A DNA stretch of 64,000 nucleotides from Bacteroidales bacterium. GTDB taxonomy: Bacteria; Bacteroidota; Bacteroidia; Bacteroidales; Bacteroidaceae. This document shows, in pieces, positions 17,966-27,730 of the stretch. The position numbers and the translations under genes are program-made. Where the stretch lies: the NCBI GenBank assembly GCA_015060865.1, contig SUXS01000016.1:1-64000 (forward strand). Direction: 5' to 3'. Position 1 is the stretch's first letter, and the number at the start of each line of letters is the position of its first letter. The notes under the pieces are model-generated. The model made no database searches. It saw only the letters and a list, made by a program, of their open reading frames with translations, and was not told the DNA's origin.

Positions 17966-19318
17966 ATGAAGAAAATTTTCTATTGCTTTTCAATTGCTTT
18001 TCTATTACTAGGGTGCAATGACGGAAACAAAAATGACCAAACATTTACCGACGAGAATGGAGCCATTTATAGTAACGACAAGAAAACACTATTAAGTGCT
18101 CCACGGCACATTACAACATTTATTATTGACGAAAAAACCACCTCTATTGCAGATAGTGCTTTCTTCCGATGCCACAATCTGGAAAAAGTAATCATTCCAA
18201 ATACCGTAACCTCAATAGGGAAAAGTGCATTTGACAAATGTTTCTCCTTAAAAGAGATCAATCTCCCCAACTCTATAACAAGCATAGGTCAATATGCATT
18301 TAATGGATGTCGAACATTGCCACATATAACCATACCTACATCTGTAACAGACATGGGCGATAATCCATTTAACGGCACCAATGCATCAGTCAGTTGTTTG
18401 TCACCCCACTTTATATTTGAAGATAGTATTCTATATTCACAAGACAAGCAACGGTTGATTGCTTGTATCGATAAGGATATTACTAGTTTCAGCATTCCTA
18501 ATTCTGTAACAATCATTGGCGATGCTGCATTCGAAGGATGCAACACATTGCATAACATCTTAATCCCGAACTCCGTAACAACCATCATCGGGAACCCCTT
18601 TAGAGGCATAAACGTTTCACTCACATGCCAAACCCCGCATTTCATATTTGACAATGGCATATTATATTCCTCAGATAAAAAACGTCTAATTGCTTGTCTA
18701 CGGAACGATATTACAACATTTATTGTGCCTTCAACAGTAACCAATATTGGTGATGGCGCGTTTGCATGGTGTTCCCTTATGGAGAAAATTATGCTTCCTA
18801 ATAGCATTCTCGAAATCGGGGAATCTACATTTTATGGATGTCAATCACTTACATCCGTTCATCTCCCAGAGAATTTGGAAAGAATTGGCACTGGTGCCTT
18901 TTATGGTTGCGTAAAACTCACAGAGATTATCTTTCCTAACTCCCTCCAGGAAATAGGAGACAATGCCTTTGAAGGATGCCATGCACTACAGGCAATAGAA
19001 CTACCACATTCCATTTCAACTATAGGAGATTATACTTTTTGGGATTGTACCTCCTTAAAAGAGATCTCCCTACCCAATTCTCTAAAGACTCTTGGAACAG
19101 GAGCTTTCTTCGGGTGCTATTCCTTAACAAAGATTACTATTCCTAAATCAACGACTCAGATTGGAGATGAAGCCTTTGCTGGATGCGAATCATTAGCCTA
19201 CATCAATATACCCAAATCTGTTAGACATATAGGAAACAACGCTTTTATCCATTGTGAAAAACTCAGTATAGATATGAGTAAAAAACAACGGAAAAAGTTT
19301 AACACGATTGGAGTATAA
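17966..19318 (+). CDS. BspA-like leucine-rich-repeat surface lipoprotein
   Basis: A 450-residue lipoprotein: signal MKKIFYCFSIAFLLL then lipobox LGC, so Cys17 is lipidated. About fourteen tandem repeats of about 23 residues follow the BspA/LRR_5 pattern (IGxxAFxGCxxLxxIxIPxSVTxIG), for example TSIGQYAFNGCRTLPHITIP. Two copies of an inserted segment (SCLSPHFIFEDSILYSQDKQ and TCQTPHFIFDNGILYSSDKK) show an internal duplication. BspA-type proteins mediate adhesion to host molecules or other bacteria. The gene is A/T-rich compared with the following GH2 gene. It lies 29 bases after cdsA and could be read through from that operon. Confidence 0.9.
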   Translation: MKKIFYCFSIAFLLLGCNDGNKNDQTFTDENGAIYSNDKKTLLSAPRHITTFIIDEKTTSIADSAFFRCHNLEKVIIPNTVTSIGKSAFDKCFSLKEINLPNSITSIGQYAFNGCRTLPHITIPTSVTDMGDNPFNGTNASVSCLSPHFIFEDSILYSQDKQRLIACIDKDITSFSIPNSVTIIGDAAFEGCNTLHNILIPNSVTTIIGNPFRGINVSLTCQTPHFIFDNGILYSSDKKRLIACLRNDITTFIVPSTVTNIGDGAFAWCSLMEKIMLPNSILEIGESTFYGCQSLTSVHLPENLERIGTGAFYGCVKLTEIIFPNSLQEIGDNAFEGCHALQAIELPHSISTIGDYTFWDCTSLKEISLPNSLKTLGTGAFFGCYSLTKITIPKSTTQIGDEAFAGCESLAYINIPKSVRHIGNNAFIHCEKLSIDMSKKQRKKFNTIGV

Positions 19319-19427
19319 AATGTTTTTTACGAAAGAGGGAAACAAATACTGAAGAGCACAACCCTATAATCCGAATCGCCACCAAGCATATATACCATAT
19401 TCAGTTACTCCTTTCAAACAAATCCGC

Positions 19428-21941
19428 ATGGAAAATAAGAAGTTATTTATCTGTTGTTTCGCATTTATTTACTGTTTTTGCACATTTGCCAACCATCGCC
19501 ATGTACAAACCCTCAAAACGGGTTGGAAGTTTACCCGTGTAGATGATACAGCCGCTTCGCAACCAGCCTATGACGATAGCAAATGGCAGTCGGTAACCGT
19601 ACCGCACGACTGGGCCATCTATGGTCCCTTCGATGCCAATAACGACCGCCAGAAAGTTGCCATCGAGCAGGACGGACAGAAAGAGGCCTTGTCGCACGCT
19701 GGCCGTACGGGCGGACTCCCCTTCGTGGGTGCAGGATGGTATCGCCTGCAGTTCGAGGCTCCCGAGTTTACCGAAGGACGCCGCGCCACACTGCTCTTCG
19801 ATGGTGCCATGAGCCATGCCCGCGTATGGGTCAACGGACAGGAGGCTGGCTACTGGCCCTACGGCTATAACTCCTTCTACTTCGACATCACTCCCTACAT
19901 GAAAGCCGGCGAGGTGAACACGCTGGCTGTGCGCCTCGAGAACTACGAGGAGAGCTCACGCTGGTACCCCGGTGCTGGCATCTACCGCAACGTACACCTC
20001 ATCGTCACCGATGAACTGGCCGTCAAGATGTGGGGAACCTATATTACTACGCCTGTCGTGCGCGAAGGCTTTGCCAAGGTCAACGTGCAGGTAGAGCTCG
20101 ATATGCCCAAGGGTATTGACCCCAATACCGTGAGCGTAGCCACCGATATCTATACCGCCGACGGCACTGCTGTAGCCGGCACCGTGGAGGAGCTGACATC
20201 CTTTGACGAAGGGGTGAAGACGCTCGAACTTGTCGTGCAGCAACCCCAGCTGTGGAGTCCCGAAACGCCTCATCTCTACCGAGCCGTGACCACCATCATG
20301 GACGGCACGGGAGCTACCACCGACGTGTATGAGACCACCTTCGGCATCCGCACCATCGCGGTAGTCCCCGATCAGGGCTTCTTCCTCAATGGGCAGCGCA
20401 CCGTCTTCAAGGGCACCTGCAACCACCACGACAATGGTCCGTTGGGCGCTGTGGTCAATGCTACTGCCGTACGCCGCAAGGTGCGCCTGCTCAAGGAGAT
20501 GGGCAGCAACGCCTACCGCACCTCGCACAACATGCCCGAACCCGAACTGGTGGAGGCCTGCAACGAGATGGGTATGATGATCATGGCCGAGAGCTTCGAC
20601 GAGTGGAAGCGTGCCAAGATGAAGAACGGCTACAACCGCGACTTCAACGAATGGATTGAGAAGGACATCGTCAACCTCGTGCGCCGCTATCGCAACGACC
20701 CCTCTGTGGTGATGTGGTGTACCGGCAATGAGGTGCCCGACCAAGGTACGGGCGACGGCATCAAGGTGTGCCGTATGATACAGGACATCTTCCACCGCGA
20801 AGACCCCACACGCCCCTGCACCGTGGGCATGGACCGCGTAGACATCACCTTGAAGAACGGCTTTGCCCATATCCTCGACGTGCCTGGTCTCAACTACCGC
20901 AGCCACAAGGTGCAGGAGGCCTACAAGCGCCTGCCCCAACAGGTGATTCTTGGCAGCGAGACCGCCTCTACGGTAAGCTCGCGCGGCGTATATAAGTTCC
21001 CCGTAGAGCGTCGCTCCATGGCGATGTACGACGACCATCAGTCATCTTCGTACGACCTTGAGCACTGCAACTGGAGCGACCTCCCCGAAGACAACTTCAT
21101 CCTCTACGATGACCTCCCCTATGGCATGGGTGAGTTTGTGTGGACAGGCTTCGACTATCTGGGCGAGCCTACTCCTTATTATACCAACTGGCCCAGTCAC
21201 TCATCGCTCTTCGGCATCATCGACCTTGCCGGTCTGCCCAAGGACCGCTACTGGCTCTACCGCAGCCATTGGAACAAGGAGGAGCACACCCTTCATATCC
21301 TGCCCCACTGGACATGGCCCGGACGCGAGGGCGAGGTGACTCCCGTATTCGTATACTCCGACTATCCCACCGTGGAGCTCTTCATCAACGGTGTCAGCCA
21401 GGGCAAGCGCACCAAGGACCTCACCGTGAAGATTGACGATACAGAAAACGACGAGAGCCGCAAGGCACTCGCACGCCAGCAGCGCTACCGCCACATGTGG
21501 ATGGACACCAAGTACGAGCCGGGCACCCTGCGTGCCGTGGCCTACGATGCCGACGGCAATGCCTGCATGGAGACCGAGGTACAGACAGCCGGCAAGCCCT
21601 ATGCCATTGAATTGGTAGCCGAGGAGAACCGCCCCTTGGTAGCCGGCACCGAAGACCTTGCCTACGTCACCGTGCGCATCGTCGACAAGCAGGGCCGCCT
21701 CTGCCCCGATGCCCAGAACCAGGTGCGCTTCACTGTCAAGGGCGCAGGCCACTACCGTGCCGGAGCCAATGGCGACCCCACCAACCTCGATCTCTTCCAC
21801 GAGCCTCAGATGCACGTGTTCAACGGCATGATGACCGCCATCGTGGCTGAGCAGGGCAAGGCTGGCGAGATTACCCTCACGGCTCGTGCCAAGGGACTCA
21901 AGAGCGGAAAAATAGTACTACAAGTGACAGATAAGGAATAA
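19428..21941 (+). CDS. Glycoside hydrolase family 2 beta-galactosidase-type enzyme
   Basis: An 837-residue exported enzyme that should release terminal beta-linked hexoses (usually galactose) from glycans. Signal peptide: residues 1-21. Sugar-binding domain: about 25-195 (WKFTRVDD, VPHDWAIYGPF, FVGAGWYRLQF, YNSFYFDIT). Ig-like domain: about 200-310. TIM barrel: about 311-600, with acid/base Glu435 in WCTGNEVPD and probable nucleophile Glu511 in LGSETAS. A DUF4982/Ig-like C-terminus follows, with a final invasin-like domain. The gene is distinctly G+C-rich beside the LRR gene. An aspartate-dehydrogenase-like gene starts 15 bases downstream. Beta-glucuronidase or mannosidase activity is less likely. 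Confidence 0.92.
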   Translation: MENKKLFICCFAFIYCFCTFANHRHVQTLKTGWKFTRVDDTAASQPAYDDSKWQSVTVPHDWAIYGPFDANNDRQKVAIEQDGQKEALSHAGRTGGLPFVGAGWYRLQFEAPEFTEGRRATLLFDGAMSHARVWVNGQEAGYWPYGYNSFYFDITPYMKAGEVNTLAVRLENYEESSRWYPGAGIYRNVHLIVTDELAVKMWGTYITTPVVREGFAKVNVQVELDMPKGIDPNTVSVATDIYTADGTAVAGTVEELTSFDEGVKTLELVVQQPQLWSPETPHLYRAVTTIMDGTGATTDVYETTFGIRTIAVVPDQGFFLNGQRTVFKGTCNHHDNGPLGAVVNATAVRRKVRLLKEMGSNAYRTSHNMPEPELVEACNEMGMMIMAESFDEWKRAKMKNGYNRDFNEWIEKDIVNLVRRYRNDPSVVMWCTGNEVPDQGTGDGIKVCRMIQDIFHREDPTRPCTVGMDRVDITLKNGFAHILDVPGLNYRSHKVQEAYKRLPQQVILGSETASTVSSRGVYKFPVERRSMAMYDDHQSSSYDLEHCNWSDLPEDNFILYDDLPYGMGEFVWTGFDYLGEPTPYYTNWPSHSSLFGIIDLAGLPKDRYWLYRSHWNKEEHTLHILPHWTWPGREGEVTPVFVYSDYPTVELFINGVSQGKRTKDLTVKIDDTENDESRKALARQQRYRHMWMDTKYEPGTLRAVAYDADGNACMETEVQTAGKPYAIELVAEENRPLVAGTEDLAYVTVRIVDKQGRLCPDAQNQVRFTVKGAGHYRAGANGDPTNLDLFHEPQMHVFNGMMTAIVAEQGKAGEITLTARAKGLKSGKIVLQVTDKE

Positions 21942-21956
21942 AGTTATATACATACA

Positions 21957-22742
21957 ATGAAGAAGACACTAGCGATTGTGGGTTGCGGCAAGTTGGGCAG
22001 CATTGTTGCCGATGCCGTAGCCAACGGGATACTAAGCGAATATGAACTGATTGGCGTGTATTCACGCACCTGTGCCAAGGCCGAGTCTTTGGCCCAGCGT
22101 ATGCCGCAGGCCCCTACCGTGTGCGGCAGCATCGACGAACTGCTATCCATGAAGCCCGACTTTGTGGTCGAGGCTGCCTCACCAGCTGCCATGCGCGAGC
22201 TGGCTCTTCCTGCCCTGCGGGGCGGCAGTTCGGTGGTGACCCTCTCCATCGGTGCCTTTGCCGACGATACTTTCTATGCCGAGGTCATGGCTACCGCCAA
22301 GAGTTGCGGTACTCGTGTACACGTTGTCTCGGGGGCCACGGGCGGCTTCGACGTGTTGCAAACAGCCACGCTGATGGGTGGCGCCACGGCATGCTTCTTC
22401 AACGAGAAGGGTCCCAATGCCCTTCGCGGCACCGCCGTCTATGACGACACCCTGCAGAGTGAGCAACGCACCGTGTTCAGTGGTACCGCCAAAGAAGCCA
22501 TCGCTCTGTTTCCAACCAAGGTCAACGTCACCGTGGCTGCCTCACGCGCCTCGGTGGGTCCCGAGCAGATGCATGTGACCATGCAGTCTACCCCCGGCTT
22601 CGTAGGCGACACACAGCGTGTAGAGATTAAGAACGAGCAAGTGCATGCTGTCATTGACGTCTATAGCGCCACCGCTGAGATTGCAGGATGGTCGGTAGTA
22701 AGCACCCTGCTCAACATAACGTCACCAATCGTATTCATATAA
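21957..22742 (+). CDS. L-aspartate dehydrogenase-like oxidoreductase
   Basis: A 261-residue protein with an N-terminal Rossmann fold (IVGCGKLGSIVADAVANG) and the DUF108/aspartate dehydrogenase C-terminal region (VSGATGGFDVLQTATLMGG, then VNVTVAASRASVGPEQMHV). Family members oxidise L-aspartate to iminoaspartate or oxaloacetate with NAD(P), and NadX can feed NAD synthesis. It begins 15 bases after the GH2 gene and is probably co-transcribed with it, an unexpected partnership. A 38-bp perfect palindrome follows. Substrate is inferred from the family only. Confidence 0.82.
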   Translation: MKKTLAIVGCGKLGSIVADAVANGILSEYELIGVYSRTCAKAESLAQRMPQAPTVCGSIDELLSMKPDFVVEAASPAAMRELALPALRGGSSVVTLSIGAFADDTFYAEVMATAKSCGTRVHVVSGATGGFDVLQTATLMGGATACFFNEKGPNALRGTAVYDDTLQSEQRTVFSGTAKEAIALFPTKVNVTVAASRASVGPEQMHVTMQSTPGFVGDTQRVEIKNEQVHAVIDVYSATAEIAGWSVVSTLLNITSPIVFI

Positions 22743-22787
22743 TGAAGTGACAGTAACGCTAAAAGGCGAACAACGGATTTATATATT

Positions 22788-22825
22788 AAATGGGAAGCGG
22801 ATGACTAGTCATCCGCTTCCCATTT
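22788..22825. terminator. 38-bp perfect palindrome between convergent genes
   Basis: Bases 22788-22806 are the exact inverted copy of 22807-22825 (AAATGGGAAGCGGATGACT and complement). It has flanking AAA/TTT and lies between two convergent genes, so it probably terminates both. Perfect symmetry without a loop is unusual. Confidence 0.75.
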
Positions 22826-22841
22826 ACGTTCTAATAGAACA

Positions 22842-23135
22842 TTAGATTGTTTTCTCTACATTCCACACGAAAGCGCGGAGGCCGAGACGCTCGGTCTCTT
22901 TATCGATGCGGTGCAGTTCTTCGAGGAGCGGGTCTACCTGCTCGTCGCGTACTATTGTGAGAATGGCCGAGCACATGGAGGGCCATGCGTGACTGCCGTA
23001 GTGGGGCTCACCGGTCTTGCTGCCACGTCCCTGTATCTGGGGGAACATGGAGAATCCGCGACAGTTGAAGTGGTCGAGCGTGAAGAGTATCTTCTCTTGG
23101 TATGCCTGGTCGTAGGCTATAAAAATGGATTTCAT
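22842..23135 (-). CDS. P-II-like small protein at the end of the efflux operon
   Basis: A 97-residue cytoplasmic protein with a ferredoxin-like, P-II-type pattern: KSIFIAYDQAYQEKILFTLDH, then RGFSMFPQIQGRGSKTGEPHYGSHAWPSMCSAILTIV. Similar short proteins are found beside RND efflux genes in Bacteroidetes. The role is unknown; P-II folds often bind small ligands and regulate transporters. I start at ATG 23135; upstream in-frame codons run through A/T repeat DNA. It lies downstream of the RND pump across a GAATTATG inverted repeat. Confidence 0.75.
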   Translation of the reverse strand: MKSIFIAYDQAYQEKILFTLDHFNCRGFSMFPQIQGRGSKTGEPHYGSHAWPSMCSAILTIVRDEQVDPLLEELHRIDKETERLGLRAFVWNVEKTI

Positions 23136-23142
23136 GTACAAC

Positions 23143-23237
23143 AGAATTATGAATTTTGAATTATGAATTATGAAACTCCAAAGCGTAACAAACAGATGTA
23201 GGCCAAGAATCCATAATTCATAATTCATAATTAAAAT
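23143..23237. repeat. Inverted pair of GAATTATGA repeats
   Basis: The left block 23143-23172 has four near-copies of GAATTATG/GAATTTTG. The right block 23212-23237 has the reverse complements (CATAATT repeated). The two can form a stem of at least 14 bp across about 40 bases between the RND pump and the P-II-like gene. Confidence 0.75.
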
Positions 23238-26200
23238 TTATTTCTTTATCATCGAATCTTTGTTTTCTGCCCAATAAGCATCGAGAACAAGCTGCTTGCG
23301 GTGCTTGCGACGCTTACGCTTGATGCCTACACCAGTAAACATACAGTATAGTACGGGCACGAGCACAAGGGTAAGGATGGTAGATACGGTGAGACCACCG
23401 ATAACCGATACACCTAGCGGACGCCACAGCTCGGAACCTTCACCCTGGTCGATGGCCATAGGCACCATACCGAGAATGGTGGTGAGAGTGGTCATGAGCA
23501 CGGGACGCAGACGGCTGCGGCCTGCAGTGATGGCCGACTGGATGGCACTCATACCACGCTCGCGACACAGCTTGGTGTAGTCGATAAGCACGATACCGTT
23601 CTTCACCACGATACCGAATAGCATGATACATCCCATGAGGCTCATCACGTTAAGGCTGGTGCCTGTGAGTGCCAAGGCGAGAATCACACCGGCAACAGAG
23701 AGCGGTACGGCAGTGATGATGATGAAGGGGTCGGTGAACGACTCGAATTGTGCAGCCAGCACGATGAACACGAGCAGGAATATAAGTCCTCCTAGAAAGA
23801 AGAGATCACGGAACGACTCCTGCTGGTCCTCGAAATCACCGGCAAGGCTTACGTTGATGCCCAAGGGGATGTCCATATTCTTGATAATCTTATTGCTTGC
23901 GGTCACGATATCGCCCATGGGTACACCGGCATTGATGATGGCCTTGACGGTATTGATACGCTCGCGGTCCTTACGCTCGATGGAGGGGGGCGAGAATCGC
24001 TCTACTACGGTACCCACATCCTTGATGCGTACGGCACCGCCGTTGGCTCCGTAGATGAGGATGTTCTCGATATCCTCGATGCTGGTACGGTACTCGGGCG
24101 CATAGCGCACCTTGATGTAGTGCTCGTCGCCATCTTCGCGGTAGAATGAGGCGGTAGAGCCATTGATGCGGTTACGCAAGTAGGTCGCTGCTGTGCTCAC
24201 GTTGAGTCCGTGGCGAGCCAGCTTCTCGCGGTCGAAGTCGACCTGTATCTCTGGCTGATAGTCGGAACGGCTGATACGCACTTCACTCACACCGTTCAGT
24301 TTGAGCAGTTCGGTACGCAAGTCGCGAGCCACCTTGTCGGTGGCGTCGAAGTCGTAGCCGTAGATCTCGAAGTCGATGGATGACTGGCCACCCATACCCG
24401 AGTTACCACCGGCACTTACGGTAAACTTCTCAATCTCCGGATAGCGGTTGAGGTCGGCACGAACCAATTCACCAACTTCGAAGAGGGTACGCTCGCGTTC
24501 ATCAGGATCTACGAGCGTGATGTTGAACGAGGCGATATGGCTACCGTTGTCCTGCATAGAGGCAAAGGTGTTGTCCTCGCTGGCCTGACCTACGGTGTAG
24601 TTGACTACGCGGGCCTCATCCTTGAAGTCGGCCATCCACTTCTCGGCCAATTCCTTGGCGATGGCATGGGTACGCTCCGTACGGGTACCTACAGGCATAT
24701 ACAGCTTCACGGTCATACGGCTGTCGTCGGATGAGGGGAAGAACTCTACGCCTACATACTTGAAGGTGAAGAAGAAGGCAACACAAATCAGTACACAGGC
24801 GGTGAGCACCGTCTTGCGGTGACGCACGGCCTTGTCGATCATACGGCCATACCAAGCATCCAGACCATCGAGGACACGCTGGATGGGGGTAAAGAAGATG
24901 GTGTAGAAACTGCTGTGCTTCTTCTTCAGACGCAACATCTGCGAGCAGAGCATCGGAGTCAGTGTCAAGGCCGACACGGTAGATACGGTGAGGATGGTAC
25001 ACATCATCCAACCCAACTGCTTGAACATCATACCCATCATGCCACCGGCCAGTGTCATGGGGAAGAACACGGCAATCATCGTCAGCGTAGAGGCTACAAC
25101 GGAGATGGCCACCTCATTGGTAGCGTGGATAGCTGCCTGCTTGGGGTCAGAGCCTCGCTCGATATGTGTAGTCACGTTCTCCAATACCACGATGGCGTCG
25201 TCCACCACCATACCGATAGCGATAGAGAGACAGGCGAGCGAAATCATGTTGAGCGAACCGTCGGTGACTGCCAAGTAGATGAACGAGGCAACCAACGAGA
25301 TGGGGATGGTGATGGCGATAACGAAGGTGGCACGCCAGCGACCGAGGAAGAGGAACACCACAAGCACTACGAAGAGCAGGGCGTAGAGCACCGTCTCGGC
25401 AAGGCCGCTGATGGAGTTCTCGATATTCTCCGAGGTATTGGCCACGAGACCAATCTTCACGTCAGAGGGCAGGTTCTCCTGCAGCTTGGGAAGCATCTCG
25501 AGCACCTTGTTGGAGATCTCTACGGAGTTGGCTCCCGACTGTTTCTGCACCACGATGGTAGCACCGCGCACTCCGTTGGTGAAGGTCATCTGTCCGCGCT
25601 CCTGGATGGTATCTACCACCTCGGCTACATCGCGCAGATAGATGTCGCTGCCACCCATAGAGGCTACGACGATGTTCTCCATCTCCTTGGGATCGTTGAA
25701 CTCACCCTCTACGCGGAGCGGATAGGTCTCGTTACCGATGTCGAACGAGCCACCGGGGATGTTCATGTTCTCAGCCGAGATAATCTGGCTGATGGCCTCG
25801 ATGCTGAGGTTGTAGGCCTCCAGCTTCACAGGGTCGCAGTAGACGTATATTTCACGCTCTGCGGCACCACCGATCGACACTGAGCCCACACCGGGGATAC
25901 GTGCCAAGGGGTTGGCCACGTTGTCATCGAGGATTTTGTAGAGTCCGTTGGTCGACTGATCGGCTTGCACCGAAAGGATCATGATAGGCACCATGTCGGA
26001 GTCGAACTTCAGGATGATGGGCGTGCTCACGGCATCGGGCAGCGCCGAGGTTATCATATTCAGTTTGTCGCGCACATCGTTGGTGAGGTCGTCGATGTCG
26101 TGTCCGTATTCAAACTCGAGCGTGATGAGCGACATATTCTCCGCTGAGCGCGAAGTGATGTGCTTGAGGTTGGCCACCGAGTTGAGCGTACTCTCCAAGG

Positions 26201-26396
26201 GGCGTGTCACATTGTTTTCAATATCCGATGCGCTGGCGCCCGAGTAGGATGTCATCACCATGATGACGTTCGGGTCCATCTTCGGGTAGAGGTCAATCGG
26301 GAGCTTGGTGGCTGAGAACACACCGAACACCACGATGGCAACGAAGATGAGCGCAGTCATAATCGGTCGTTTGACCGAACCTTCATATAAACTCAT
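23238..26396 (-). CDS. RND family multidrug efflux permease (HAE1/AcrB type)
   Basis: A 1052-residue proton-driven inner-membrane pump with the usual internal duplication: two sets of transmembrane helices (about 10-30 then 330-540; about 860-1030) separated by two large periplasmic loops. It has the proton-relay motif [14 protein letters not shown] in helix 4 (paired Asp) and the N-terminal [18 protein letters not shown]. Length suits the family. It is the third component of the operon tetR, outer-membrane factor, adaptor, pump, P-II-like protein. Substrates (drugs, bile salts) are not predictable from sequence. Confidence 0.95.
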   Translation of the reverse strand: MSLYEGSVKRPIMTALIFVAIVVFGVFSATKLPIDLYPKMDPNVIMVMTSYSGASASDIENNVTRPLESTLNSVANLKHITSRSAENMSLITLEFEYGHDIDDLTNDVRDKLNMITSALPDAVSTPIILKFDSDMVPIMILSVQADQSTNGLYKILDDNVANPLARIPGVGSVSIGGAAEREIYVYCDPVKLEAYNLSIEAISQIISAENMNIPGGSFDIGNETYPLRVEGEFNDPKEMENIVVASMGGSDIYLRDVAEVVDTIQERGQMTFTNGVRGATIVVQKQSGANSVEISNKVLEMLPKLQENLPSDVKIGLVANTSENIENSISGLAETVLYALLFVVLVVFLFLGRWRATFVIAITIPISLVASFIYLAVTDGSLNMISLACLSIAIGMVVDDAIVVLENVTTHIERGSDPKQAAIHATNEVAISVVASTLTMIAVFFPMTLAGGMMGMMFKQLGWMMCTILTVSTVSALTLTPMLCSQMLRLKKKHSSFYTIFFTPIQRVLDGLDAWYGRMIDKAVRHRKTVLTACVLICVAFFFTFKYVGVEFFPSSDDSRMTVKLYMPVGTRTERTHAIAKELAEKWMADFKDEARVVNYTVGQASEDNTFASMQDNGSHIASFNITLVDPDERERTLFEVGELVRADLNRYPEIEKFTVSAGGNSGMGGQSSIDFEIYGYDFDATDKVARDLRTELLKLNGVSEVRISRSDYQPEIQVDFDREKLARHGLNVSTAATYLRNRINGSTASFYREDGDEHYIKVRYAPEYRTSIEDIENILIYGANGGAVRIKDVGTVVERFSPPSIERKDRERINTVKAIINAGVPMGDIVTASNKIIKNMDIPLGINVSLAGDFEDQQESFRDLFFLGGLIFLLVFIVLAAQFESFTDPFIIITAVPLSVAGVILALALTGTSLNVMSLMGCIMLFGIVVKNGIVLIDYTKLCRERGMSAIQSAITAGRSRLRPVLMTTLTTILGMVPMAIDQGEGSELWRPLGVSVIGGLTVSTILTLVLVPVLYCMFTGVGIKRKRRKHRKQLVLDAYWAENKDSMIKK

Positions 26397-26402
26397 GTTT
26401 TC

Positions 26403-26495
26403 TAATTTTGAATTATGAATTATGAATTAGGCTCCGCGCTGCAACTACACTCCTAAGACGAGTATCGCAGGCTGAGAATTCAGAATTCAGAATTA
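26403..26495. repeat. Two blocks of GAATTATGA/GAATTCA repeats
   Basis: Blocks at 26403-26429 (TTTTGAATTATGAATTATG) and 26474-26495 (GAATTCAGAATTCAG) fill the spacer between adaptor and pump genes. They belong to the dispersed A/T-rich repeat type of this genome. Confidence 0.65.
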
Positions 26496-26498
26496 ATA

Positions 26499-27521
26499 TC
26501 ACTTCTCCACTCTCACCTCCATGCCGTCAGCCAATCGGCCCTGACCAGCAATGACTACAGTAGCGCCGTCGGGGATACCGCCAAGGAGCTCGTAGGCATC
26601 GTCGAGGCGCTGGCCCAGTTCTACCTTCACGTAGCTTACCTTACCATGATTATATACGTATACGAAGCGCTCGCCAGAGCCGGGCTGCTTCACGATAGCC
26701 ATGTCGGGCACTACCACGCGATGCTCGGTGCCGAAGTTGAGCTCAGCACGAGCAAACATACCGGGGCGCACCTTCTCGTCCTGGTTGCTGAGCATCAGCT
26801 CTACGGGGAAGGTGTGGGTAGCAGCATTGATGGTGGGGTACTTGAGCGATACGGTAGCGGTGAACTTCTCGCCGGGCAGAGCGTCGAGGGTGATGATGGC
26901 CTTGTCGCCCTTCTTTACCTTGGAGTAGTAGTTCTCTGATACGTTGACGAGCAACTTCACGGGGCGAATCTGCTCCACGGTGAGGATGGCTGCACCAGCA
27001 TAGAGGTCACCATTGTCATAGTTGCGGGCAGTGACGATACCGTCGATGGGGCTCAAGAGCTGGGTATTCTCCATGATGTTGTTGTATTGGCTCTCAGCCA
27101 CCTCGAGCGACATCTTCATATTGTCAAACTCGGCCTTCGACACACCGCCTACGGCATAGAGTTCCTTCACGCGAGCGAAGTCAACCTTCTGGTTCTCAAT
27201 CTGGAGGGTCAACTGCTGCAGGTTGGCAGCATCCATCTGCACGAGTTTCTGTCCTTTGCGTACGTGGTCGCCCACCTCTACAAAGATCTTGTTGATACGA
27301 CCGGGAGCCTGAGGAGCAATATTGTTCTTCACCTCCGCCTGTACGGTACCTACATAATCGCGCACCTGATCAACGGGGCGCACTGCCACCTTAGCCACCT
27401 TCACGGCAGGCTTCACTTCTTCGGTTTCGACGGCAGTCTGTGTTGTCTGACTCTTGCCGCCACAAGCAGCCAACAATACGGTCAGGGCCATGGCTGCCAA
27501 CGAGAATGCTTTTCTTTTCAT
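26499..27521 (-). CDS. RND efflux periplasmic adaptor lipoprotein
   Basis: A 340-residue membrane fusion protein. Lipoprotein signal with lipobox LAAC at Cys20. Then a barrel-sandwich half (VRDYVGTVQAEVKNNIAPQAPGRINKIFVEVGDHVRKGQ, given only as an extent at about 55-100), a short coiled coil (about 105-140), the second lipoyl half (LLSPIDGIVTARNYDNGD) and a beta-barrel domain. It links the inner-membrane pump to the TolC-like channel. It is separated from the upstream channel gene by four 22-bp palindromic tandem repeats. Confidence 0.93.
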   Translation of the reverse strand: MKRKAFSLAAMALTVLLAACGGKSQTTQTAVETEEVKPAVKVAKVAVRPVDQVRDYVGTVQAEVKNNIAPQAPGRINKIFVEVGDHVRKGQKLVQMDAANLQQLTLQIENQKVDFARVKELYAVGGVSKAEFDNMKMSLEVAESQYNNIMENTQLLSPIDGIVTARNYDNGDLYAGAAILTVEQIRPVKLLVNVSENYYSKVKKGDKAIITLDALPGEKFTATVSLKYPTINAATHTFPVELMLSNQDEKVRPGMFARAELNFGTEHRVVVPDMAIVKQPGSGERFVYVYNHGKVSYVKVELGQRLDDAYELLGGIPDGATVVIAGQGRLADGMEVRVEK

Positions 27522-27597
27522 CTTATATATATGTTTTGTTTGATTTTTATTTCTTGGGAGTTAAGGAGTTCTGATTGCCGTAACCTGCTACTGGAAA

Positions 27598-27685
27598 TTT
27601 TCACACCTGTGAAAAAACTTTATCGCACCTGTGAAAATAGTTTTTCATGCCTATGAAAATATTTTTTCACTTCGATGAAAATTCT
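27598..27685. repeat. Four tandem 22-bp palindromic repeats
   Basis: Units begin at 27598, 27620, 27642 and 27664, an exact 22-bp period. The core is TTTTCACACCTGTGAAAA in unit 1, with variants ACCTGTGAAAA (unit 2), TTTTCATGCCTATGAAAA (unit 3) and TTTTCACTTCGATGAAAA (unit 4). Units 1, 3 and 4 are themselves inverted repeats with a four-base centre. They lie between the outer-membrane channel gene and the adaptor gene of the efflux operon. Confidence 0.88.
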
Positions 27686-27730
27686 TGCAAAAGCCTAATA
27701 GCCGCGTCCGCAATAAAACCCTTTTCGCAA

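Noticed and set aside
19956-21038. A 360-codon open frame antisense to the GH2 gene
   Set aside because: It exists because the G+C-rich sense gene lacks certain codons. Its His/Val/Leu-rich product has no family features and no promoter or ribosome site.
24819-25883. A 354-codon frame antisense to the RND pump
   Set aside because: Low-complexity His/Gly/Asp product typical of an antisense shadow; the RND gene on the other strand is unmistakable.
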